The notes below the pieces were generated by a model. The model searched no databases. It had not been told where the DNA came from and saw only the letters and a program-made list of their open reading frames with translations. The position numbers and the translations under genes were made by a program. Shown one piece after another: positions 57,295 through 64,000 of a stretch of 64,000 bases of DNA (positions are counted from its first letter, which is position 1; every line of letters begins with the position of its first letter). The stretch is from Pandoraea horticolens (GTDB lineage: Bacteria > Pseudomonadota > Gammaproteobacteria > Burkholderiales > Burkholderiaceae): NCBI RefSeq assembly GCF_902459555.1, contig NZ_CABPSM010000015.1, forward strand, positions 86,417-150,416, read 5' to 3'.

Positions 57295-57555
57295 CTACCG
57301 TTCTTTGGTATGGAATCTTTTTCTTGAAAGTAGTGCTTTCAACTGATATTCCTTGGTCTGAATTCCAAGCTGTAAAAGATGTTCACAAACATCTGCTCGT
57401 GAGTAGCCTTTCTTGAGAAGCGATTGAATCTGGGGCTTTATTTCTTCCAACGCAGCATCGATGCTTTTTTCTGGCACTGATTTTTGTGGAAGTCTGGTCA
57501 ACCCAATCTTTGCTTTTTCGATAATGTCAAGGCTGACGGTTCTTTTTCGCGCCAT
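57295..57555 (-). CDS. small HTH-like protein, copy 2
   Basis: An 86-residue basic protein. The C-terminal half reads IQSLLKKGYSRADVCEHLLQ followed by LGIQTKEYQLKALLSRKRF, which aligns with the neighbouring upstream protein (IQHLRNEGCSWAQIKNLLAG...). The pattern of a helix, a turn at GYS/GCS and a second helix suggests a DNA-binding fold seen in plasmid-borne regulators. GGGAGG lies nine bases before ATG 57555. Its start lies within the end of the upstream gene (29-base overlap). Confidence 0.75.
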   Translation of the reverse strand: MARKRTVSLDIIEKAKIGLTRLPQKSVPEKSIDAALEEIKPQIQSLLKKGYSRADVCEHLLQLGIQTKEYQLKALLSRKRFHTKER

Positions 57556-57835
57556 TTCGCTTTGCCTCCCAGTTTCCTGGTTCCTTTGTGCTGCGTGAAT
57601 AGTATGACCTTAGCGTTGATTCGCTGAGATCTATGCCTATCCCCGCGAGCAAATTTTTAATCTGTGCCCAGGAGCATCCTTCGTTGCGAAGATGTTGTAT
57701 TGTCCTCATTTGTTCTTCGATAAATTTTGCTCGGGTTTTTTCGGGCAGCATTAGAAAGGTCGCTGCCTTCAAAATTTCCTCCGCAACGGCGAAATCTTCA
57801 CCGCCGATTCTTCGTAATGGACCTTTTCTATTCAT
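57527..57835 (-). CDS. small HTH-like protein, copy 1
   Basis: A 102-residue protein, MNRKGPLRRIGGEDFAVAEE at the start. Residues 47-80 (IQHLRNEGCSWAQIKNLLAG, then IGIDLSESTLRSYYSR) resemble the partner downstream and end in a 'LRxYYSR' recognition-helix-like segment. AAGGAG sits seven bases before ATG 57835. Overlap with the following gene implies translational coupling. The pair may be regulators of the TrbL-like operon. Not a family I can name. Confidence 0.75.
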   Translation of the reverse strand: MNRKGPLRRIGGEDFAVAEEILKAATFLMLPEKTRAKFIEEQMRTIQHLRNEGCSWAQIKNLLAGIGIDLSESTLRSYYSRSTKEPGNWEAKRNGAKKNRQP

Positions 57836-58340
57836 AGATATTCTCCTTTTTGTTTTTGCGAAAGAATTTCAATGATTTTGTTGACATCGCTTTCATGTGT
57901 CAACCGACGGTTGGCCGTTATTAACACTTCATTTGCAATTTGTTACACATTTCATATTTTTAATAATCATTATTTTTGTGATTTTTTATGAATGTTTTTG
58001 GGAAATTCAATGGCTTTGCGTTGATTCTCATAAAGGGTAAGTGTTTCAGAAGAATGTGCTGAAATTGTGATGTGTGACTGGTGGCAGGTTCACTGAAAAT
58101 GCGCTGCAGAGTCGCCTCAAATGCAGTTCAGATTCACTGCCGACTCGCTTCAAATGCTCCGCAGATCCGCTGCAAATTCACCGCCGATCGGCAGCGTTTT
58201 GCTTTCCACGCAACAGGGCAGGATGCCAGTTGTGTGCCTCACGGCACTCAACTGATGCATGACCGCTAGGTCGCTTCGCGCCCGTCGCAGTCACTCAGGG
58301 CTTTGCCCCGAGACCCCAACGGCGAACCAAAATGGAGGTC
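57836..58340. other. AT-rich intergenic region with degenerate repeats
   Basis: The first 240 bases are very AT-rich (TTTGTTGACATCGC, ATTTTTAATAATCATTATTT), and hold likely promoters for the two HTH genes to the left (for example TTGACA-like at 57879 read on the other strand is not clear). From about 58090 to 58195 there are diverged copies of TCAAATGC...CAGAT.C.CTGC with about 33-36-bp spacing. No gene seen. Function of the repeats unknown. Confidence 0.5.
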
Positions 58341-58442
58341 ATGAACTGGAGGATGCAGACTGGCAAACTGTTCACGCGCAGAGATGAGGCTGAAAAGCGC
58401 TCCAAGCCCATTGTCATGCGAGTGACCATGGGCGGGAATTGA
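58341..58442 (+). CDS. 33-residue hypothetical protein
   Basis: ATG 58341, preceded by GGAGG; reads MNWRMQTGKLFTRRDEAEKR and ends IVMRVTMGGN. Its TGA (58440-58442) overlaps the TTG start of the next gene, as in a coupled pair. Basic and small; no family recognised. Confidence 0.5.
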   Translation: MNWRMQTGKLFTRRDEAEKRSKPIVMRVTMGGN

Positions 58443-58690
58443 AGATAAAGCGAGCCGCTGCAGTGCGGCAGATGGACGCCCCCGAATTCGCGCGCCGCGC
58501 AGCTCTCGGCGGCAAAGCAGAGGTGGATTACCAAACTGAAGTCGTGTTAGAACTAAGTGCGATCACACGTGGGGTGCGGGCACTACACGCGGCAATGGTC
58601 AAGTGCGGCGTTGCGCCGCCCGAGGAGGACCTGCTGCTGGTGATAATGGGGGCTCGGCGGGCGATCCTGAGGATCTCCGAGACGAGGTAG
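58439..58690 (+). CDS. hypothetical protein, 83 residues
   Basis: Begins with TTG 58439 (KIKRAAAVRQMDAPEFARRA after the start). It is a helical protein with an acidic/hydrophobic C-terminal half (VVLELSAITRGVRALHAAMV). A purine-rich GGGCGGGAA lies just before the start, which overlaps the stop of the preceding small gene. Codon use is typical of real GC-rich coding. No family recognised. Confidence 0.6.
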   Translation: MKIKRAAAVRQMDAPEFARRAALGGKAEVDYQTEVVLELSAITRGVRALHAAMVKCGVAPPEEDLLLVIMGARRAILRISETR

Positions 58691-58928
58691 GAAGGGACGC
58701 CGATCCGATCGTGCCTGCAGATGTGCAGGAGAAATGGTTGGCTGTGTGTGGCCGTGGGAAATGGCTCCCACAACAGCTCACGTTCGCTGGAAGGTCCTTC
58801 TTAGGAGTGATCACGTCACATCCCCGTCGTGCCGTCAATCCTGGCCAAACTGCGTTGTTTCGATATATATGTGACCGTGATCAACCCTCTCATGTGCCAC
58901 GGTCTTTCCATAAAAAGGGAGAACTGCG

Positions 58929-59630
58929 ATGGATGTGGGCCATTTCCTGTACGAGCGCGTGGGGTTCATTCGCCAACTGTATATGACCTCGGCTGCTACA
59001 TACATTGAGCGAAAGCGGCTGATTGATGCCGGCGAAGCACCATTTGAGCCGCCATACAGCGAAGACGGTGAGCCACCTTTTCTGGTTGAGTGGCTAGAAG
59101 CGGATGATTCGCTCCACGTGTTGGGCTATGCCTGCCTGTCGATGTTGTCGGACACGATGAAAGTATTTTTCGACGCCTGGCAACGAGAGGCGCGCGTGCG
59201 TGACGATCCAAGCCTCGACAAAGTATTCAAGAAGAATGGCTTCGTACAGGGCTACCGTGCCCTTTTCGAGAAATCTCTTGGTATCCGTTTCGCGGACAGC
59301 AAGGTTGATATGTTGCTGCTTGAGCAAGTCGTCATGGCGCGCAACCGCATCCAACACCAGGAATATCTTGGGTCGAACCGACCCAGCCATTCGCAAGCGG
59401 ATCTGAACCGCCTTCATAACCCGTTCTTCATGGACAAGCAGGAGCGAAGTCTTCTCGTGCGGGAAAAGAAGAACGGTACGAGCATCTGGCTTATGGCGCC
59501 GCGGGTGTCGGTCACCGGTACGCAACTGCTCACCGTACTCAAAGAGGTCGAGCGTTTTTCGACGTGGATGGACAAGGCCATGCAGAAGGTCGGTGAGCGA
59601 CGCGGGAAGCGCCTGCACGAGAAACCGTGA
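58929..59630 (+). CDS. HEPN-motif protein (possible RNase/defence)
   Basis: A 233-residue helical protein starting MDVGHFLYERVGFIRQLYMT. It contains RNRIQH at residues 138-143, an exact match to the R-N/D-x3-H catalytic motif of HEPN ribonucleases, inside MARNRIQHQEY. HEPN proteins act in toxin-antitoxin and anti-phage systems. GGGAGA lies before ATG 58929. No partner antitoxin gene (MNT) is seen next to it. The fold cannot be proven from the motif alone. It is on the plus strand, facing the minus-strand genes to its right. Confidence 0.65.
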   Translation: MDVGHFLYERVGFIRQLYMTSAATYIERKRLIDAGEAPFEPPYSEDGEPPFLVEWLEADDSLHVLGYACLSMLSDTMKVFFDAWQREARVRDDPSLDKVFKKNGFVQGYRALFEKSLGIRFADSKVDMLLLEQVVMARNRIQHQEYLGSNRPSHSQADLNRLHNPFFMDKQERSLLVREKKNGTSIWLMAPRVSVTGTQLLTVLKEVERFSTWMDKAMQKVGERRGKRLHEKP

Positions 59631-59934
59631 GGATGGCAGGAACCGAATGCCTCCGCCGTAGACAGGGCAGTGCTGTGGTGCGCACTTCGACGTGAACGAT
59701 GCGATGTGGGGTAACCAACGGCTGCTACCGACGGCAAGGCTGCCGTCCCGATGTATACGCCACGGCCCCGGCGGTTCCCCCTTTTTGTGGCCTGACGAAG
59801 GCAATCGATCGAACACTGTCTATTAAGACTAGCCCAGTCCTTTACACATACAGCCATCTGTGCTGCTGGTAGCGTTTTCGATTGCAAGCAAAATAATACT
59901 GCGGGAGCGATCCAGGGCGAGTCTGCCTTTGGGC
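59631..59934. other. Intergenic region, no gene seen
   Basis: This 304-bp gap lies between convergent HEPN-motif and exonuclease genes. Long open frames on the minus strand here are antisense shadows of the HEPN gene. No clear terminator hairpin was found. Confidence 0.5.
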
Positions 59935-60486
59935 TTAGACAAATGCAAAGGCGTTCGCGCGAGCGTCGTACAGCGCGTGATGCTCTCCACCATGTGTGGC
60001 AATGTACTGGTCGAAACGTTCGGCATCAATTTTCAGAAACACGTTTTCGTGTTTCCAGCCACGCGGCAACCGGCCGCCAAGCAGATGTGTGACAAGTGCG
60101 TAGTCGCAATCGGAGTCATAGCACAGCACTGGTTTGGGCTTTGTTTGAACCGCAAGCAACCACGCCCGTAGTTCGTCACGCAACTGTGAAAGCGGCATCG
60201 ATCGGCCGGGAAACTGGCCGAGTTGTGGCAGCACAACGGCGCGCACGAAGTCGTTGCACCGCGGTCGCTCAAAGTCCGACACTTCCCCATAGAATTCCTG
60301 GCCATCCTCGCTCACAACTGCAATGCTGATGAGCCGACTGTCTGTGAAATCCGTGAACTCTGTGTCGATAAAATAGCGCGTTTTCCACGGGCTACGCGGG
60401 GAAAGTAGCCCCCGTTTTCTCGCATTCTCGTTCGCTCGCAAGAGCGTAGCTGGGTTGAGGGGGGCACCCTTGTCGTCAACGCTCAT
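59935..60486 (-). CDS. DEDDh 3'-5' exonuclease-like protein (Rv2179c-type)
   Basis: A 183-residue protein. The first acidic pair is D41-T-E43 in YFIDTEFTDFTDSRLISIAV, an exact DEDD exonuclease exo-I motif. YDSDCDYAL near 123-131 supplies exo-II, and HHALYDARANAF near 169-180 gives the exo-III H and D. The layout matches the Rv2179c-like 3'-5' exoribonuclease group. Start at ATG 60486 is preferred, with weak upstream purines; a GTG at 60501 is possible. Located among defence-like genes, so a nucleic-acid defence role is plausible. Confidence 0.8.
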   Translation of the reverse strand: MSVDDKGAPLNPATLLRANENARKRGLLSPRSPWKTRYFIDTEFTDFTDSRLISIAVVSEDGQEFYGEVSDFERPRCNDFVRAVVLPQLGQFPGRSMPLSQLRDELRAWLLAVQTKPKPVLCYDSDCDYALVTHLLGGRLPRGWKHENVFLKIDAERFDQYIATHGGEHHALYDARANAFAFV

Positions 60487-60516
60487 GGTCGATAATCGCA
60501 CTCAACAGGCCGGAGA

Positions 60517-61044
60517 TTATTGTCCGGGCTGATATGTAAGTTCCAAGGTAACGTTCGGATCACTCGTAGTCAGAGAAATCGTTTGCCCTCTTGAGAGGCG
60601 CACATGCGTCAATGGAAGGTTGGGCCCTGAGACGATGGGGCGCTGGTACTCGCATTCACGCCCAAGCAATTTTTCGAAGCCCTCAAACGTCGTGTCGGAA
60701 GCGCTAACTGCTAAACCGATTTGTCCCGATGGCGCAGCCTCTCGCACCAAGCTTATTCTGAGACCGAAAAATATCTGCGCCGGCGTGATGGCACCGGTCC
60801 TGCCGTCGCAGGCGGACACATAGCCTCGCATTCCGGAGCGGGTTCTAAAGTCAAATTGCGGAGTCGGCATATACGGGTCTTGGGTAAGATCGACCGTATT
60901 CGCAAGTATCATGCTGTCGCCCCGCCCGAAGCGGAACGTGACCTGGTCTCGGGATGATTGGTCGGCCGGTGCGGCAGATTGCACATATGTCGACCACGCA
61001 GACAACATCATTAGGGCACAGATTGCGTAAGGTTTCCTGTACAT
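60517..61044 (-). CDS. secreted hypothetical protein
   Basis: A 175-residue protein with a Sec signal peptide (YAICALMMLSAWSTYVQSAA, cleavage probably after QSA). The mature part is beta-rich (FRFGRGDSMILANTVDLTQD, then LPLTHVRLSRGQTISLTTSD) and has two Cys (SACDG and RECEY) that could form a disulfide. ATG 61044 is chosen over an upstream GTG. No family recognised. It precedes the exonuclease gene by 30 bases on the same strand. Confidence 0.65.
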   Translation of the reverse strand: MYRKPYAICALMMLSAWSTYVQSAAPADQSSRDQVTFRFGRGDSMILANTVDLTQDPYMPTPQFDFRTRSGMRGYVSACDGRTGAITPAQIFFGLRISLVREAAPSGQIGLAVSASDTTFEGFEKLLGRECEYQRPIVSGPNLPLTHVRLSRGQTISLTTSDPNVTLELTYQPGQ

Positions 61045-61149
61045 CGTCACTCAACTGTTCGGTTGTTCGATGTTGCCCAGACAATTTGGGCGTGCTGGGA
61101 GCTCGATACTGTTTGCCTGTAATGCTAGCCCGACTGGGCGTGTTGCTCC

Positions 61150-61467
61150 CTAGTCGTCGACGTTTTCGGACTCGCTCGCATTCATAGCTTCAGAGTACGT
61201 CATGTCGTGCCTCCAAGCAGTAAAGCCACCACTTCCACAGTCAATGGAGTATCCCAGTTCTGCAACTCTGTCGTAGGAGAGTCCCGTGGCGATGGACAGC
61301 TCCATCCAAAGATACGACCGCACCGGCTCTTTTTGCGTCAGGAGAAGCTCGTTTGTGCGGGATTCGAGCAACGCGGCATCCCGATTGTGATCGGCGGCCT
61401 TCGCTTGCTTCTTTGGATCGGCCCCACGGTAGCGACTACGGGCAACTCGAATCGGGTAGGTCTTCAT
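61150..61467 (-). CDS. hypothetical protein, 105 residues
   Basis: Starts MKTYPIRVARSRYRGADPKK at ATG 61467, with AAGGA six bases upstream. The rest is charged and helical, with PVRSYLWMELSIATGLSYDR in the centre, a possible helix-turn-helix (ELSIATGLSYDRVAELGYSI). It lies 28 bases after the DUF2971 stop and is likely in the same transcript. No family recognised. Confidence 0.65.
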   Translation of the reverse strand: MKTYPIRVARSRYRGADPKKQAKAADHNRDAALLESRTNELLLTQKEPVRSYLWMELSIATGLSYDRVAELGYSIDCGSGGFTAWRHDMTYSEAMNASESENVDD

Positions 61468-61495
61468 TGTTTTCCTTGTATTCTGTTCTCGTTGG

Positions 61496-62455
61496 CTAGG
61501 TTGGTCGAAATGGAGTAGATGAAACACGCAAGCGGTTGGCCAAGGATGGGCGCTCCAACTCCAACATTCGCAGTGTCGCGCGGCGAGACAGCGGGTTATG
61601 AGTCGGCCCCAGGATGATGCTGTGAAGCAGCCTATCTAGCCCGAAATCCGGGGCTGTGATTCCAGTCAATGGGGCGAGCCGAAACTTAAGCTTTGGTTGT
61701 ACGCCACCGGGGCCAATCCAATAGCTAAACATGCTCTTTAAAACCATCTCGTGGTCCCTGTCGGGAAAATAGACTACTCTCCACTCCTGTTCTTCCGCGA
61801 AGCCGTGATGCTTAGAAAATAGTGAGGCCTGAAGTAGCCTTTGAAAGAGCGCAGCAGCGGCCAGGCCAACGTTATCCTTGTTGATCTGCAACTGTTGCAG
61901 GGTAGTTGTAAACAAGTCGAGCCGCTGGTTGATCCACGCCAGACGCGCCTCCCTGCTCATGTATTCCACCGGAGCAATCACGAACGGGGACAGCTCGTTC
62001 ATGTTCAATTGTGCTGTGTCGATAATGATCGCTGCGCCGCTGCCATTTCCGCCGTATCCGCGCCACATAGACAAGCGGCCGTCTGCGTCCCGGATTGGAT
62101 CGTGTTCGGAGAAGCAAGCAACGTATGTGTCGAGAGCATGTTCGCTGTCAAAGCGACGGCTGCATGCGTCAAGCGCACTGGTGAATTCGTTGTAGCAGTG
62201 CAGAGCTTCACATGTCTGTGCCAGTTCCTTGTGAGCGTGGATGGCTTGAAGGCCATGCTGCAATCCGAAGTACAGCTCTTCATAGTCATTCATGCTGAGC
62301 GGATTGGATAGCCACAATTCCTCACCAACCACTATGTTGCGCAAGTTATCGACCGAAGTGTAGTGAGCGAGCAACGGCCGTTTCTGAGGCAAATGTTTGC
62401 TCACGTCGATATCGGAGTACAAGGGACTGTGCAACGCACTGATTAAGTTCTGCAT
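61496..62455 (-). CDS. DUF2971 family protein
   Basis: A 319-residue protein. The family markers are LLAHYTSVDNLRNIVVGEEL near residue 28 with LSNPLSMNDYEE, then YVACFSEHD near 110 and LSMWRGYGGNGSGAAIIID near 127. DUF2971 proteins are often found in mobile elements and defence islands; the biochemical role is unknown, with a proposed relation to ADP-ribosyl/nucleotide-binding folds that I cannot confirm. Start at ATG 62455. It sits between the VapBC module and the 105-residue gene. Confidence 0.82.
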   Translation of the reverse strand: MQNLISALHSPLYSDIDVSKHLPQKRPLLAHYTSVDNLRNIVVGEELWLSNPLSMNDYEELYFGLQHGLQAIHAHKELAQTCEALHCYNEFTSALDACSRRFDSEHALDTYVACFSEHDPIRDADGRLSMWRGYGGNGSGAAIIIDTAQLNMNELSPFVIAPVEYMSREARLAWINQRLDLFTTTLQQLQINKDNVGLAAAALFQRLLQASLFSKHHGFAEEQEWRVVYFPDRDHEMVLKSMFSYWIGPGGVQPKLKFRLAPLTGITAPDFGLDRLLHSIILGPTHNPLSRRATLRMLELERPSLANRLRVSSTPFRPT

Positions 62456-62540
62456 AGAAACCGGCCCTTAGATGTCTTCGACTGACTCGTTTGCAGCGAT
62501 GCTGCCAAGATCAGCTATTGTATTCACGGCAATATTCGGG

Positions 62541-62756
62541 TCATTGCTGCGTTTTATTGGCTCTACCGCCTAGAAACGTTTTCAGAGCCTCTTGCGGATC
62601 GCCGACAAGGATAAATGCTTCGCCGTCGAGCAGAATCTCGGTGAAACAAACACCGTCCGTCACCTCGAAGCCGAGGACGTCTATGTTCCGGAATTCCTGG
62701 CCAAGAAGTTGTGCTTTTTCGTCGGGAGTAGCGGCAACGAATGAGGTCTTGCTCAT
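62541..62756 (-). CDS. 71-residue hypothetical protein of the vapBC operon
   Basis: Starts MSKTSFVAATPDEKAQLLGQ at ATG 62756 with AAGGA six bases upstream, and lies only 13 bases after the vapC stop. The C-terminal half (FTEILLDGEAFILVGDPQEA) is a strand-helix pattern. It may be a third component of the toxin-antitoxin operon. No family recognised. Confidence 0.65.
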   Translation of the reverse strand: MSKTSFVAATPDEKAQLLGQEFRNIDVLGFEVTDGVCFTEILLDGEAFILVGDPQEALKTFLGGRANKTQQ

Positions 62757-62769
62757 GAAATTTCCTTGC

Positions 62770-63168
62770 TCACTTAAGCAACCGCATCCCGGCGACCTTC
62801 GATGCAGTTGCGTCGAAAGTAACGGTGCACTCGCACTCGGCTGCGTGCCCCGAACGTTCGATCAAGCAATCCGCAAAATCTGCCTTCGCAGACGTTACGA
62901 ACACACGAAGCGCTTTGCGCACAGTGTCTGCACCTTCGACGACCAGTTCCTTCGTGGTTATCATCGAATCGATGATGTCTTTCATCTGCCCCCGATCAAC
63001 ACCGTAGCAGCGGCCGAGCACCCACACGACTTCGACTAAGGCAACCTGAGAGACATAGCCCGGCTTCTCCGCTGACAGAGACTCCATCAAGGCCGTCGCC
63101 CTCTTGGACTGAGCGATATCGTCTTGTGCGAAGTATCGGACCAGGACGTTCGTATCCAGCCCGATCAT
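62770..63168 (-). CDS. vapC: VapC-family PIN-domain toxin
   Basis: A 132-residue PIN-domain endoribonuclease. The acidic catalytic quartet is visible: D5 (MIGLDTNVLVRY), E46 (VALVEVVW), D97/D100 (AKADFADCLI) and D119 (VTFDATASK). VapC toxins cleave tRNA or rRNA when freed from VapB. The start overlaps the vapB stop by 4 bases (ATGA), as in genuine toxin-antitoxin pairs. It stands near the right end of the island, where it could promote retention. Confidence 0.92.
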   Translation of the reverse strand: MIGLDTNVLVRYFAQDDIAQSKRATALMESLSAEKPGYVSQVALVEVVWVLGRCYGVDRGQMKDIIDSMITTKELVVEGADTVRKALRVFVTSAKADFADCLIERSGHAAECECTVTFDATASKVAGMRLLK

Positions 63169-63410
63169 CGTGCGGATGCTCCCTGCTGGGCGATGGCAAG
63201 ATTCATGTCCTCGACCGACACCGGTTTGGCTGGCTTCTTGACGATACCTTTGAGCGACGTGAGCGAACGCGTGGCCGGATAAACCTCGTACCGACCCGTT
63301 GCCTCGTTGAAGCTGAATTCGATCCGATCGCCGGATTCCAAGCCAAGCTGGTTCCGCACGTCCACTGGGATTGTGACCTGTCCCTTCGATGTGATTGTTG
63401 CTGCTGTCAT
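63165..63410 (-). CDS. vapB: AbrB/MazE-fold antitoxin VapB
   Basis: An 81-residue antitoxin. The N-terminal swapped-hairpin AbrB domain is ATITSKGQVTIPVDVRNQLG, the classic sequence, followed by a C-terminal tail (KPAKPVSVEDMNLAIAQQ) that should wrap the VapC toxin. AGGAG lies eight bases before ATG 63410. A 9-bp inverted repeat directly upstream is the likely autoregulatory operator. An in-frame ATG at 63461 would be inside that operator, so it is rejected. Confidence 0.92.
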   Translation of the reverse strand: MTAATITSKGQVTIPVDVRNQLGLESGDRIEFSFNEATGRYEVYPATRSLTSLKGIVKKPAKPVSVEDMNLAIAQQGASAR

Positions 63411-63425
63411 TGTGTCGGCTCCTAT

Positions 63426-63449
63426 ATTCCTTACTTTAAGGTAAGGAAT
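63426..63449 (-). promoter_or_regulatory. Putative VapBC operator
   Basis: Perfect 9-bp inverted repeat ATTCCTTAC/GTAAGGAAT with a TTTAAG spacer, 16-39 bases upstream of the vapB start. VapB-type AbrB proteins bind such palindromes to repress their own operon. Confidence 0.65.
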
Positions 63450-63565
63450 TCGAAAATGCAAGGGCTGCGCTACGACTCTCCGGAGTGGGCTTGGCCATCC
63501 GGTGCGCCGTACGGAGCTTCATTTTGCCTGGCGGTTCTAGAAGTTGGTGCTGCATTGGGGGAGGG

Positions 63566-63584
63566 CGGTACACGTACGGTACAG
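63566..63584 (+). promoter_or_regulatory. Putative integrase arm-type sites, right end
   Basis: CGGTACA starts at 63566 and CGGTACAG at 63577, 11 bases apart, the same motif and phase as the pair near attL. No gene lies in 63462-63712. Confidence 0.5.
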
Positions 63585-63712
63585 ACGTCAGTTTCGCCAA
63601 ACATCTCCAAATTTCTCGTCGACAATGTAAGTGATTGAAAAAAATGGATTTTTTCGCTTCTTCCTTCGCCGGTCTGCGCCAACTGTCTCTAGGCAAACTG
63701 TATTAATTGCAA

Positions 63713-63765
63713 ACTCATAATCCCTTGGTCGCTGGTTCGAACCCAGCACGGCCTACCAAAGAAGT
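63713..63765 (+). repeat. attR: 53-bp direct repeat (tRNA 3' fragment)
   Basis: Exact copy of 43949-44001, from the anticodon arm to AAAGAAGT. It is only the tRNA 3' part and cannot encode a functional tRNA. Confidence 0.95.
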
Positions 63766-63770
63766 AAGAA

Positions 63771-63796
63771 AGCCCCTGACGGTGACGTCAGGGGCT
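63771..63796 (+). terminator. Terminator after attR
   Basis: Stem AGCCCCTGACG/CGTCAGGGGCT with a short GTGA loop and a T-run. It is the counterpart of 44007-44032, differing by compensated base-pair changes. Confidence 0.85.
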
Positions 63797-63934
63797 TTTT
63801 GTTTTTAAATCAATGGCTTGCGTAAATATTTTTCTCTGAGCGTCTGCGGTTTTTAGATGTCGTGACCTGTCCGTGAGATTTCGTACCAATCAAATCTAGA
63901 GATAATGGCTCCTCAGCTCAGATGAGGAGTTGGT

Positions 63935-64000
63935 ATGAAGAAAAGCCGGTACAGCGACGAACAGATTGTGCGGATACTGCGCGAGGCAGATCGAGACACA
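63935..64000 (+). CDS. IS3-family transposase OrfA (3' end outside window)
   Basis: ATG 63935, six bases after GAGGAG, starts MKKSRYSDEQIVRILREADR, the standard N-terminal helix-turn-helix of IS3-family OrfA (IS407-like group). The frame is open to the window edge. The left terminus of the IS probably lies near 63862 (TGACCTGTCCGTGAG), about 73 bases before the start; its boundary is not proven. It is outside the island's attR. Confidence 0.85.
   Translation, partial: MKKSRYSDEQIVRILREADRDT

Noticed and set aside
58081..58200. CRISPR-like array
   Set aside because: Repeats are diverged, with no constant repeat/spacer lengths and no cas genes nearby.
58603..58986. 127-residue plus-strand frame
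   Set aside because: Overlaps the 83-residue gene and the HEPN-motif gene in another frame; Arg/Gly/Pro-rich shadow.
59094..59816. 240-residue minus-strand frame
   Set aside because: Antisense of the HEPN-motif gene; no motif and no ribosome site.

Overview
The window reads as a high-GC betaproteobacterial chromosome of the Burkholderiaceae (Pandoraea/Burkholderia-like). That placement is inference from gene content and protein style: FolE2, a Lys/Ala-extended RpoD, a BPSS1780-type membrane protein, a DUF2782 protein and a YjiJ-type MFS carrier. About the first two thirds (1-43,918) is ordinary core genome. It contains a CaiB-type CoA-transferase (cut by the window edge), alaS, an MFS exporter, a class II aldolase, a tautomerase, threonine aldolase, a ClC channel, a NUDIX hydrolase, a TusA-like protein, galU, valS, uvrD, thrB, a YeeE transporter, a LOG-type protein, polA, ndh-2, a dienelactone hydrolase, a ZIP transporter, a mercaptopyruvate sulfurtransferase, an EamA exporter, a Rieske oxygenase, the xseB-ispA-dxs isoprenoid block, folE2, tsaD, a BaiN-like flavoprotein, yqeY, dnaG and rpoD.

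A CAU-anticodon tRNA (43,919-43,994, probably tRNA-Ile2) follows rpoD and is the insertion site of a roughly 19.8-kb genomic island. The last 46 bases of the tRNA plus 7 bases downstream are repeated exactly at 63,713-63,765, giving 53-bp attL and attR. The island starts with a tyrosine integrase. It then carries a plasmid-type replicon (TrfA-like initiator, five iterons, two perfect DnaA boxes, an AT-rich stretch). Its right half holds an orphan TrbL/VirB6-like gene with a lipoprotein, several small unknown genes, a HEPN-motif protein, a DEDD exonuclease, a DUF2971 protein and a VapBC toxin-antitoxin pair. An IS3-family transposase begins just past attR.

Inside the island lies a second mobile unit: a 6.7-kb Tn3-family-derived transposon (48,235-54,912) with a 20-bp perfect terminal match and a 5-bp ATATA target duplication. 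It has lost its transposase except for 3'-end remnants and carries a DUF3701-type tyrosine recombinase. Between two 103-bp inverted copies of the tnpA tail sits a compact four-gene operon that I do not recognise as a described system: a 31-residue Tyr/Ser-rich peptide gene not previously obvious because of its size, an intergenic hairpin, a SagB-type flavin dehydrogenase, a NodU/TobZ-type O-carbamoyltransferase and an MFS exporter. The arrangement suggests a ribosomally made, oxidised and carbamoylated peptide natural product (RiPP) that is exported. It lacks YcaO, lanthipeptide synthetase and radical-SAM genes. This is the main candidate for an undescribed system.

The logic of the island is nested: tRNA integration for chromosomal inheritance, an autonomous origin for the excised form, VapBC and defence-like genes for retention, and a transposon that delivered the peptide operon 31 bp upstream of a small cysteine-rich gene.
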